Made by a program: the position numbers and the translations under genes. 58,957 nucleotides of DNA from Candidatus Kuenenia stuttgartensis (GTDB lineage Bacteria > Planctomycetota > Planctomycetia > Planctomycetales > Planctomycetaceae): assembly GCA_945861865.1 (NCBI GenBank), contig CAMAWN010000009.1, forward strand, positions 1-58,957, written 5' to 3'. The notes below the pieces were generated by a model that was not told the DNA's origin, ran no database searches, and saw only the letters and a list, made by a program, of their open reading frames with translations. The number at the start of each line of letters is the position of its first letter. Position 1 is the stretch's first letter. Positions 51,671 to 58,957 of the stretch are shown piece after piece.

Positions 51671-54600
51671 CTAGTTCGCTTGCAGTGCCGACAGCAACGC
51701 TGCGGACAACACAAACTGTTCGTCGATCTCATTCACGGGTTCAACGATCACGTCGAGTCCTTGATTGCCGCCGATCGTGTCCGTGCCCCCTTGGCCGTTG
51801 ATGAAGTCATTCCCATCGCTGCCGAGGATCACATCGTTGCCGGAACCGCCCAGGATGGTGTCATTGCCGTCACCGCCGGTGACCGTGTCGTTGCCGCTGC
51901 CCGCGTTGATCTGGTCGTGACCATCGCCGCCATTGAGCAAGTCTTGGCCATCGGCGGCGAGAATCGTGTCGTTGCCGTCACCACCGTTGACCGTGTTGTT
52001 GCCGTCGCCAGCGTCGATGACGTCGTGGCCGTGATCGCCCCGAATCAAGTCGTTGCCGGCATTGCCGCTGATCGTGTCGTCGTTGCGACCGCCGTCGAGC
52101 GTGTCGTTGCCCGCTCCGCCGGTGAGCGCGTCTTTGCCGACGTTGCCGAGCATCAAATCGTCGCCGGCCATGCCGTTGAGATTGTCGTTGCCGGCTCCAC
52201 CATCGAGCGTGTCGGCACCGTCGGCTCCCTTGAGATTGTCGTTGCCGTTGCCGCCGAGAATGCTGTCGTTCCCCGCGTCGCCGTTGGCGGAGTCATTGCC
52301 ATCGCCGCCGTCGATCGAGTCATTTCCCAGACCGCCGCCCATCTGATCGCTACCGGCTCCGCCGCGAATTGTGTCGTTGCCGTTGCCGCCGTTGACCGCA
52401 TCGTTCCCCGCGCCGCCATCCAGCGTGTCGTTGCCGTTCGAGCCGATCAGCGTGTCGTTGCCATTGTCCCCGTTCAGTGACAGTCGCACGATTCCGATAT
52501 CCGCTCCGGCCCCGGTCAGAAGATCGTTGCCGTCGCCACCACGGAATGCCAGTTGTAGGAATCCAACAGTGTTGACATTGCCAACCGTGATCGTGTCGTC
52601 GCCTCCCAAGCCATCGATGATCACGTTCTGCAAACGCCCGGTGACGATCAGTGTGCTCAGGCCCGCCGTAACCGTCAGCGCGCTGCCGGTGGCCCCGACG
52701 ACTATCGTGTCGGCTGAAGTCGTGCCACTCACTTGAGCCGTGTTCAGTCCCTCGCCGCCGTCGATCGTCTCGAAGCCGCTGCCGTTCGGGTTGAAGAGGA
52801 ACGTGTCGTCCCCGTCGCCGCCGAAGACCGTATCGCTGCTCCCTTGTCCGTCGAGCGTGTCGTTGCCCGCCTGGCCATCCAGCGTGTCCTGTTCCGCGCC
52901 GCCGAGGATCGAATCGTCTCCCGCTCCGCCCAGCAGTGAGTCATTGCCCGCCTGTCCGTTGATCGTGTCGTTTCCATCCGCGCCGAGGATCGTGTCGTCC
53001 CCCTCGCCGCCGACCATCGTGTCGCCCAGGTCGATCAATGAACCGCCTCCGCCCCCGCCGCCTCCGCCAGTCGTGGTCGTCGTCAACGTCACGGTGTTGG
53101 TGTAAACCTCGAACGTGGCCGTTCCCCCCGGGTTGTTTCCGGTCGAGTTCGAGTTATCGACCCACACGACATACGCCACATCGTTGTACGCGGCGATGCC
53201 GGTGTAGTCGCCGAAGTCATTGCCCGGATCGGTGACGTCGCGAGCTTGATTCGACGCTCCGGCACTGACCTGCAAGTTCGGCAAGAAGGAAAGACCTCCA
53301 TCGGTACTCACCGACGCGAAGAACTGCACGTCGGTATTCGGGGCACCGTCAGAGTTGATCCCGCCAACGCCCACATCGTTGCGAGCGTCATACCAGCTCA
53401 GGAACACGTTCCCCGTCACGGGGTCCACGCTGATGTTGTGGAAGAATTGGCTGTTGGCAGTCGCATCGTCGTTGACGCGCACCGGAGCGCTCCACGTCGT
53501 GCCGTTGTCGTCCGAGAACCGCACGAAGATGTCCGAGTTGTTGCTCTCGTCGATGATTTCATCCGCGTAGGCTGCGTACAACCGGCCGCGATGAACTCCA
53601 TTGCTCAGGTCATAGACGACGTACGGACTCGCGAATGAACTGCGGTCGGGCGTGGCGGGAATGTAATCGAATCCGCCAAAGTTGGTCGGCGAAATCACGG
53701 TATCGGCACCAAACGTCAAGCCGCCGACGAGACCGTTCAGGTCGCGATCGAACTGACAAAGTCCCGCGCTTTGCCCGCCGGATGGATTCTGCCAAGTCAC
53801 CACGAACTCGCCATTAGGCCCCACACTGGGAACAGCGTAGTTGCCAACAGTGCTGAAGACGACTGCTGTCGAAAACGCACCCAGCGCTCCCACACCGGCA
53901 CCCGTGACGACCGCGCCTCGCACGGACATATTTCCCGCAGCACTGTAGGTGATATACACGACCTCATTCGCGGGATTCGCCGCATCGGGGCCGGTCGCGA
54001 CCCACGGTTTATCAACGCCGCCTGGTGAGCTCAGGACTTGAGTCGTGAAAGTCGTGCCACCATCCGCGCTGATGGCGTACAGGATTGCCAAGTTGCCGTT
54101 GGAAAAGTTGGCTGTCATGTAGGTCACATGCAGATTGCCGAACCGATCGAAGGCCAGCGCGCCATCGAATCGAACCGAGTTTGCCGATCCAGAATTGTCT
54201 TGAGCAAAGCCCAGTGGGCGGATTGTCCAGGTCGCTCCACCGTCCAAGGAATTCGCGATGAATTGTGCCCCCGAGTCGCTCGTGCCGCCGTTCGCCATCA
54301 GCACGACGTTCTGCGGATTCGTCGGATTCACGGCGATCGCCACCTCGCCTTGAGTGCTGGCCAACAGACTCGCATTCACATCGGCCCCGCGCGACAACGT
54401 GGTGGTCGTGACTCCCATGCCGCCAGTTGCCAGCAACAGAGGATGCGGGACGACTGCCGATGGCGGCAACACCTGCATCGCGGGCCGAGTCACAATCAGA
54501 TTGTTTCTCGGAAGCCCTCCGGAAGAATTTCCGTTACTGGGAGGTACCGCGAGATAGGGGTCGGCCGGAGTCAAGTTCACCTGATACCCCAAGTCCGCGA

Positions 54601-56689
54601 ACTGTGCGATCGTGATGCGGCTGAGTGGATTCGGACCGGGTGTGTTGATGAAGCCGGTCATCAGCTCGTTGTTGAAGATCGAATCACGCCAATGACCGTC
54701 GGCCGTACCTTGTCCGCCCGCCGCTTCCACCGGCACGTCGGCAGCATTCTGCCCGAAGCGAGCATTGAACTCTTGAGTCGCCTGAACGCCGGTGAATCGT
54801 GGATTGTTCCCGCCTTGCGACGCCGGGTTGAGCAACAGGCCCAAGTTCGACCAAATCGTGCCGAAGCCCAAGACGTGTGCCATCTCGTGCAAGATCGTGT
54901 CCTGAAGTTGGCCACTCGCCTCCAACGACGCCAGGTCGGCGGTGTCAAATTGCATGCGACCATGCGCGGGCAGAGAACTGCCGGGACGCAAGAAATCGGG
55001 CCCCGCTTGTCCCAGAATTCCGCCAGCGCCGTCAATCGGCACACCACTCGCGTCAATTTGCAAGTCGTCGATCAGACCAAAACCGGGAACGACCACATCG
55101 GGAACGTCGCCAGTGATGATGCTTTCCCATTGCAACTCGGCCGCGGTGAAGATGGCCTGTTGACTCGGCGTCAGGCCCCCCGAGAACACGATCTGAAGAT
55201 CGAAGAGTGCCGGTGGGGCCGCATCGTCATCCGTGATCGTGGCGGTGGAACTCGACGGTCCCAATTGCACGTTGGTGGGGTTGCTCAGCACGACGGTGAA
55301 TGTTTCATCGCTCTCGTCCAGCGTGTCGCCGATGATCGGCACCAAAATGGTCTGACTGGTCACGCCGGGAGCAAACGTGAGCGTGCCACTGACCGCTTGA
55401 TAATCCGATCCGGCAGTGGCCGTTCCGTCCTGAGTTGCGAAATCGACCGTCACGGTGCTCGCCGACGGAAGCGACAGATTCACGAGAAACGAAGCGTTAC
55501 TCGTCCCGCTGTTTCCTTCGGTCGCAATTGTGATTGAACTGACGATGGACACCGACTGGCTGACGCTGGTCAAGAAGTCATTGCCCGCGCCGCCGTTGAG
55601 ACTGTCCGCATCACCGCCACCAACCAGGTTGTCATTGCCCGCCTGGCCAGAGAGCACGTCATTCCCCGTGCCGCCGTTCAACGAATCGTTGCCGGACCCA
55701 CCGAACGCGGTGTCGTTGCCGTCTTCGCCATTCAGTTCGTCGTTCCCCGTCTCGCCATTGAGCACATCGTTGCCCACACCACCGATGATGATGTCGTTGT
55801 TCGCGCCTCCTTTGAGCGAGTCGTCGCCGTCACCGCCGTCGATGTTGTCGTCGCCCCCTTGGCCATTGATCGTGTCGTTGCCGGCTCCACCCAGCAGACT
55901 GTCGCCGAACTCGCCGCCGAGGATTGAGTCGTTGTCGTCATCGCCGCTGACAATGTCCGTACCGCCGTCGCCGTTGAGCGTGTCGTCGCCGGCATCGCCG
56001 TTGAGCGAATCCTCGCCGTTGCCTGCCGAGATACTGTCGTTGTCGATACCGCCTGAGACCGTGTCGTCGCCATTGCCGGCATCGACCGAGTCGTTTCCCG
56101 CATCACCAGTGATCGAGTCTTGACCGTCTCCGCCAAGAATCGTGTCAGTGCCGTCGCCACCGATGATCGAATCGTTGCCGTCGCTGCCGATAATCGTGTC
56201 GTTGCCCCCCTGGCCGTCGATCGTGTCGTCTCCGTGGCTACCGATGATGCTGTCACCAAGATCCAGACTGCCAGTGATCGAGTCGTGACCGTTGGCGGCA
56301 TCAACGCTGATCGACGTCAGCGCGGTGAACGCCGCGGCCGTCACGCCATTCAGATCAATCGTGTTCGAGTCGTCGCCACCGACGATCACCAGCGATTGCA
56401 CGCTGGCAGAGTTCACCGATCCGAAACTCAACAGTGGCGAGTAGCTGCCGGTGCCGATCGAAGTCTCGACCAGCACACTGCCGGACACAGAACTGACGCG
56501 CACGTTGTCCTTGCTGCCCAGCAGGAGGTTCAACTCGCCAGTCGCAGCGATGAACAGCCCGCTCGACGACAAGAGCTGCCGCGGTTCCATCACTTCCGCC
56601 TGGGCTGCCAGCTTCACACTTGGTCCACGCCGACGACTTGCAGACCGAGCGGAATCCCAAAAACTTTTGAGCCACGTTGAACGCTTCAC
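51671..56689 (-). CDS. giant RTX-repeat protein with Calx-beta, metallopeptidase and sialidase-like regions
   Basis: 1672 residues from GTG at 56689 (AGGGAGG five bases upstream). N-terminus MKRSTWLKSFWDSARS; LEPR-XLL motif MEPRQLLS at 34-41; RTX block 1 about 133-375; Calx-beta about 381-491 (DFATQDGTATAGSDY); M8-like peptidase about 496-710 with HEMAHVLGFG at 601-610 and downstream GHWRDSIF and NELMTG; a BNR/sialidase-like beta-propeller about 756-1200 with repeats such as SLDGGATWT, SADGGTTFT and SDDNGTTWSAPV (Asp-box-like); a poly-Gly linker (about 1206-1214); RTX block 2 about 1220-1640 with the shared module at about 1311-1406; tail EIDEQFVLSAALLSALQ. Largest of the four paralogues and the only one combining three cargo domains. 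Confidence 0.9.
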   Translation of the reverse strand: MKRSTWLKSFWDSARSASRRRGPSVKLAAQAEVMEPRQLLSSSGLFIAATGELNLLLGSKDNVRVSSVSGSVLVETSIGTGSYSPLLSFGSVNSASVQSLVIVGGDDSNTIDLNGVTAAAFTALTSISVDAANGHDSITGSLDLGDSIIGSHGDDTIDGQGGNDTIIGSDGNDSIIGGDGTDTILGGDGQDSITGDAGNDSVDAGNGDDTVSGGIDNDSISAGNGEDSLNGDAGDDTLNGDGGTDIVSGDDDNDSILGGEFGDSLLGGAGNDTINGQGGDDNIDGGDGDDSLKGGANNDIIIGGVGNDVLNGETGNDELNGEDGNDTAFGGSGNDSLNGGTGNDVLSGQAGNDNLVGGGDADSLNGGAGNDFLTSVSQSVSIVSSITIATEGNSGTSNASFLVNLSLPSASTVTVDFATQDGTATAGSDYQAVSGTLTFAPGVTSQTILVPIIGDTLDESDETFTVVLSNPTNVQLGPSSSTATITDDDAAPPALFDLQIVFSGGLTPSQQAIFTAAELQWESIITGDVPDVVVPGFGLIDDLQIDASGVPIDGAGGILGQAGPDFLRPGSSLPAHGRMQFDTADLASLEASGQLQDTILHEMAHVLGFGTIWSNLGLLLNPASQGGNNPRFTGVQATQEFNARFGQNAADVPVEAAGGQGTADGHWRDSIFNNELMTGFINTPGPNPLSRITIAQFADLGYQVNLTPADPYLAVPPSNGNSSGGLPRNNLIVTRPAMQVLPPSAVVPHPLLLATGGMGVTTTTLSRGADVNASLLASTQGEVAIAVNPTNPQNVVLMANGGTSDSGAQFIANSLDGGATWTIRPLGFAQDNSGSANSVRFDGALAFDRFGNLHVTYMTANFSNGNLAILYAISADGGTTFTTQVLSSPGGVDKPWVATGPDAANPANEVVYITYSAAGNMSVRGAVVTGAGVGALGAFSTAVVFSTVGNYAVPSVGPNGEFVVTWQNPSGGQSAGLCQFDRDLNGLVGGLTFGADTVISPTNFGGFDYIPATPDRSSFASPYVVYDLSNGVHRGRLYAAYADEIIDESNNSDIFVRFSDDNGTTWSAPVRVNDDATANSQFFHNISVDPVTGNVFLSWYDARNDVGVGGINSDGAPNTDVQFFASVSTDGGLSFLPNLQVSAGASNQARDVTDPGNDFGDYTGIAAYNDVAYVVWVDNSNSTGNNPGGTATFEVYTNTVTLTTTTTGGGGGGGGGSLIDLGDTMVGGEGDDTILGADGNDTINGQAGNDSLLGGAGDDSILGGAEQDTLDGQAGNDTLDGQGSSDTVFGGDGDDTFLFNPNGSGFETIDGGEGLNTAQVSGTTSADTIVVGATGSALTVTAGLSTLIVTGRLQNVIIDGLGGDDTITVGNVNTVGFLQLAFRGGDGNDLLTGAGADIGIVRLSLNGDNGNDTLIGSNGNDTLDGGAGNDAVNGGNGNDTIRGGAGSDQMGGGLGNDSIDGGDGNDSANGDAGNDSILGGNGNDNLKGADGADTLDGGAGNDNLNGMAGDDLMLGNVGKDALTGGAGNDTLDGGRNDDTISGNAGNDLIRGDHGHDVIDAGDGNNTVNGGDGNDTILAADGQDLLNGGDGHDQINAGSGNDTVTGGDGNDTILGGSGNDVILGSDGNDFINGQGGTDTIGGNQGLDVIVEPVNEIDEQFVLSAALLSALQAN

Positions 56690-56694
56690 GTTGA

Positions 56695-56701
56695 CCTCCC
56701 T
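56695..56701 (-). promoter_or_regulatory. Shine-Dalgarno site of the 51671-56689 gene
   Basis: AGGGAGG on the minus strand, five bases before GTG at 56689. The open frame continues to 56791 without a comparable site. Confidence 0.85.
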
Positions 56702-56981
56702 GTAAACTTTGCCGACCGTTCCGTCTGTGTCAGTTCTTCCGGCAGTTCCAGTCTTGCTGGCTGTGCCCAATTGGCTGACATTTCGGAACAAAACGAGTTC
56801 GCAGATTGGTCATCGACGGGCATAACCGGCATAAACGAAAAATTGGGGCGCGACCGGAAGCGTCTCTGCGACCGGCAACCGAACCCCAATCCGAACGGCA
56901 AACCCAAAGGCCAGAATCGACAAAACCGACAAGGTTTTTCTAACCAGAAATGTCTTCCCAAATTGCCGCGACGAGGTGTTC

Positions 56982-57857
56982 ATGAACGTGGAACTCATCC
57001 GGGCCAAAACCGCCGACGGAGTGCTGCTCGACGGCAGTTTGCACCGGGCCGAAGGGCCGACCGCGTCATCGAGAAGTACCGTTTGGCTGCTCGTGCATGG
57101 GACAGGTAGCAACTTCTACTCCTCCGGCGTCCTGCAAACCTTCGCGGAACAGCTCGTTCGCGGCGGCCATTCGGTGGCGCGAATCAACACGCGCGGACAT
57201 GACATCATCAGCTCGCTGAGCGGCGGGCGAACATCGCTGTCCGGTGGAGCGGCGTTCGAGTCAATTTCCGACTGCGTGCATGACCTGCGAGCCTGGGTCG
57301 ACGAGTTAATCCGCCGCGATTTTTCACGAGTCGTGCTGGTCGGCCACAGCATGGGTGGCGTGAAGGCGATTTTTTCTCAAGCTCACGATCCGCACCCCAA
57401 TGTCGTGGCGGTGATCGGTGTTTCGCCGCCGCGCTTCTGTCATGCCGAGTGGCAATCTTCGCCGCAGGCCGCCCTCTTTCGCGATCACTTTCGCCACGCC
57501 ACCGAAATGATCAAAAGCGGCCGAGGCGATGAGTTGATGCTCGTCCAACAGCCGCTGCCGCTGTGGCTCACGGCGTCGGGCTTCCTGGCCAAATACGGCC
57601 TGCACGACGAATACGATTTCGTTCCGCTGCTTCCAAGGCTGACCTGTCCGACTCTCTTGATCATCGGCACTGGCTCGGTCGAGTCGTCGCCGGCCTTTGA
57701 ATCCACTCCTGTTGCTGTCGATGAGTTACGGAAGACACATGCGGACCTCCGCCTGCAATTGGTTCCAGGTGCGAATACGGGGTACTCCGGACTCCTGGAC
57801 GTTCCGGTTCGACTGGCCCGCGAATGGTTCGCTTCAGTCGCCAGCGGCGACGTCTAA
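56982..57857 (+). CDS. alpha/beta hydrolase-fold protein
   Basis: 291 residues from the ATG at 56982 (GTG at 56976 is an alternative). Oxyanion region LVHGTGSN, nucleophile elbow GHSMGG with S123, and TLLIIGTGSVESS near the acid position. The usual catalytic His motif near the C-terminus (often GANH.YSG) reads GANTGYSG here, with T266 at the His position, so activity by the standard triad is doubtful unless another His serves. No signal peptide is evident; the N-terminus starts within the domain. Upstream 292 bp to the RTX gene contain no gene, so promoters for both divergent genes are expected there. Substrate unknown. Confidence 0.85.
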   Translation: MNVELIRAKTADGVLLDGSLHRAEGPTASSRSTVWLLVHGTGSNFYSSGVLQTFAEQLVRGGHSVARINTRGHDIISSLSGGRTSLSGGAAFESISDCVHDLRAWVDELIRRDFSRVVLVGHSMGGVKAIFSQAHDPHPNVVAVIGVSPPRFCHAEWQSSPQAALFRDHFRHATEMIKSGRGDELMLVQQPLPLWLTASGFLAKYGLHDEYDFVPLLPRLTCPTLLIIGTGSVESSPAFESTPVAVDELRKTHADLRLQLVPGANTGYSGLLDVPVRLAREWFASVASGDV

Positions 57858-57914
57858 CGGTACGTTGTTCGCCTGCACGAACACGATCAGTCCTCCCAAT
57901 CGCCGGAGTCTTCC

Positions 57915-58847
57915 ATGAATCTGCTCCCGAATTCGCGTCGTCAGTTTCTTGCTCAGTTGGGACTTGCCGCCGGTGCGCTGGCAATTGCCAAGCCGACGAC
58001 CGCTGCCGATCCGCCCGCTCGAAATGGCAAGAGCCACATGAAGCTCAGCTTGGCGGCGTACTCGTTCAACAAGTTCTTGCCGAATCGCGGTACGGTCGAG
58101 CAACTCGCCGCGGCGAAGATGAAGCTCGAAGATTTCATTCAGTTCTGTGCCGATCAAAATCTCGATGGCACCGAATTGACTTCGTACTACTTCCCAAAGG
58201 AATTCTCGCAGTCGTATCTGATCGCGATCAAAGAGCAGACCTTCCGGCTGGGCTTGGACGTTTCCGGCACGGCGATCGGCAACGATTTCTGCAAGCCGGC
58301 TGGCGAAGAATGGGACAAGCAGATCAAATTGACTCGCGAATGGATTGACCACTCGGCGACGATGGGTGCGCCGGTGATCCGCATCTTCGCCGGCAACGTG
58401 CCGAAGGGAGAGACCGAGGCCGCGTCCTTTGAGCGCTGTGTTGCCGGCATCAACAAGTCGCTGGAGTACGCCGCCGAGAAGGGCGTGTTCCTCGCTCTGG
58501 AAAATCATGGTGGCATCACCGGCACTGCCGAGCAACTGCTGAAGATCGTCAAAGCGGTCTCGCCGTCGCCGTGGTTCGGAGTGAATCTGGATGGCGGCAA
58601 TTTCCATTCTGACGACCCGTATGCCGAGCTGGAACGGATCGCGCCGTATGCCGTCAACGCGCAGGTCAAGGTGGCGATCATTCGCGACAGCACGAAAAAG
58701 AAAGAACCGGCTGATCTGGGCCGAGTCATCGAAATTCTGCGCAAGGCGAACTATCGCGGCTACGTCGTGCTGGAGTACGAGGAAGCCGACCCCTACGGCG
58801 AGATCCCTAAAGTCCTGGCCGATCTGCGAAAGCTGATTCATGGCTAA
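57915..58847 (+). CDS. sugar phosphate isomerase/epimerase-like TIM barrel, Tat-type export
   Basis: 310 residues with a Tat-type leader (NSRRQFLAQLGLAAGALAIA), then an AP-endonuclease-2-like TIM barrel (about 42-308): KLSLAAYSFNKFL, ICADQNLDGTEL-like second strand, VIRIFAGNVPKGE, FLALENHGGITGT and VVLEYEEADPYG. ENHG and VLEYE provide metal-ligand-type residues. GGAG precedes the ATG. Exported xylose-isomerase-like barrels of this kind are common in planctomycetes; substrate unknown. The next gene overlaps its 3' end by eight bases. Confidence 0.88.
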   Translation: MNLLPNSRRQFLAQLGLAAGALAIAKPTTAADPPARNGKSHMKLSLAAYSFNKFLPNRGTVEQLAAAKMKLEDFIQFCADQNLDGTELTSYYFPKEFSQSYLIAIKEQTFRLGLDVSGTAIGNDFCKPAGEEWDKQIKLTREWIDHSATMGAPVIRIFAGNVPKGETEAASFERCVAGINKSLEYAAEKGVFLALENHGGITGTAEQLLKIVKAVSPSPWFGVNLDGGNFHSDDPYAELERIAPYAVNAQVKVAIIRDSTKKKEPADLGRVIEILRKANYRGYVVLEYEEADPYGEIPKVLADLRKLIHG

Positions 58848-58957
58848 GAAGCGTCGCGGCCTGCCGCTCGAAGATGAGACGGCGTGGTACGTGCTCTTGA
58901 ACCTGGGCGACATCGTGGCGACGTGGGCGTTGTTGCGGCGCAACAGCGGCTTCGTCG
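58840..58957 (+). CDS. start of an unknown gene, cut by the window edge
   Basis: ATG at 58840 overlaps the stop of the preceding gene (58845-58847) in another frame and stays open to the end: MAKKRRGLPLEDETAWYVLL, then NLGDIVATWALLRRNSGFV. A basic start followed by a mixed helix; no domain can be called from 39 residues. Coupling with the isomerase-like gene is likely. Confidence 0.45.
   Translation, partial: MAKKRRGLPLEDETAWYVLLNLGDIVATWALLRRNSGFV

Noticed and set aside
49397..55537. Long plus-strand frames opposite the other RTX genes (49397-51172, 54038-55537 and similar)
   Set aside because: Same antisense artefact; composition tracks the minus-strand repeats and no family is recognisable.
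1..58957. tRNA, rRNA, tmRNA or transposase genes
   Set aside because: I looked through the spacers for CCA-ended cloverleaf patterns, conserved rRNA blocks and DDE/tyrosine recombinase frames and saw none. A covariance-model scan would be needed to exclude small ncRNAs.

Overview
The window looks like chromosomal DNA of a planctomycete (Planctomycetota), high in GC. The evidence is a DUF1549/DUF1553 plus DUF1501 gene pair, very large acidic repeat proteins with N-terminal LEPR-XLL-type motifs, a BBP7-like outer-membrane barrel protein, signal peptidases with large inserted domains, Tat-like leaders on many secreted proteins, and many short palindromic intergenic elements. No rRNA, tRNA, CRISPR array, transposase or phage gene was recognised. 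The assignment rests on gene content, not on a marker gene.

Layout. 1-4.5 kb: gpsA, a small cluster of membrane proteins, a hypothetical protein, then a 0.8 kb gene-poor stretch with a 21-bp tandem repeat array and two palindromic elements. 4.5-9.2 kb: a 1544-residue RTX-repeat protein with an embedded metallopeptidase domain (minus strand). 9.5-17.4 kb: an LysM/L,D-transpeptidase, an outer-membrane barrel protein, a UxaA/GarD-type sugar-acid dehydratase, a sulfite-oxidase-like molybdoenzyme, a DsbB-like protein and a sterol-desaturase-family hydroxylase. 17.5-24.1 kb: a tripartite RND efflux operon (pump, adaptor lipoprotein, TolC-like channel) whose pump gene carries two in-frame palindromic insertions. 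24.3-29.8 kb: TlpA-like thioredoxin, leuB, a small membrane protein and the DUF1501/DUF1549 pair. 30-33.4 kb: glycosyltransferase, PfkB kinase and hemB. 33.4-37.2 kb: a PAS-domain pseudogene, a secreted beta-propeller-like protein and a two-gene membrane operon. 37.3-43.6 kb: two tandem signal peptidases I, lptB and the membrane half of a proton-translocating transhydrogenase (pntAb-pntB). 43.6-56.7 kb: three more giant RTX-repeat proteins in tandem on the minus strand. 57-58.9 kb: an alpha/beta hydrolase, a sugar phosphate isomerase/epimerase-like protein and the start of an unknown gene.

The most striking content is the set of four giant RTX paralogues, about 17 kb in total. They share one scaffold: a short basic N-terminus, an LEPR-XLL-like motif, an N-terminal module, RTX block 1, a cargo region, RTX block 2 interrupted by a shared roughly 90-residue module, and a common C-terminal tail. 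Only the cargo differs: metallopeptidase, Calx-beta, choice-of-anchor-L-like, Ig-like or sialidase-like. This looks like a family of exported calcium-binding surface or matrix proteins built as a fixed chassis with exchangeable cargo. A second theme is the abundance of small inverted-repeat elements, both between genes and inside coding sequence.
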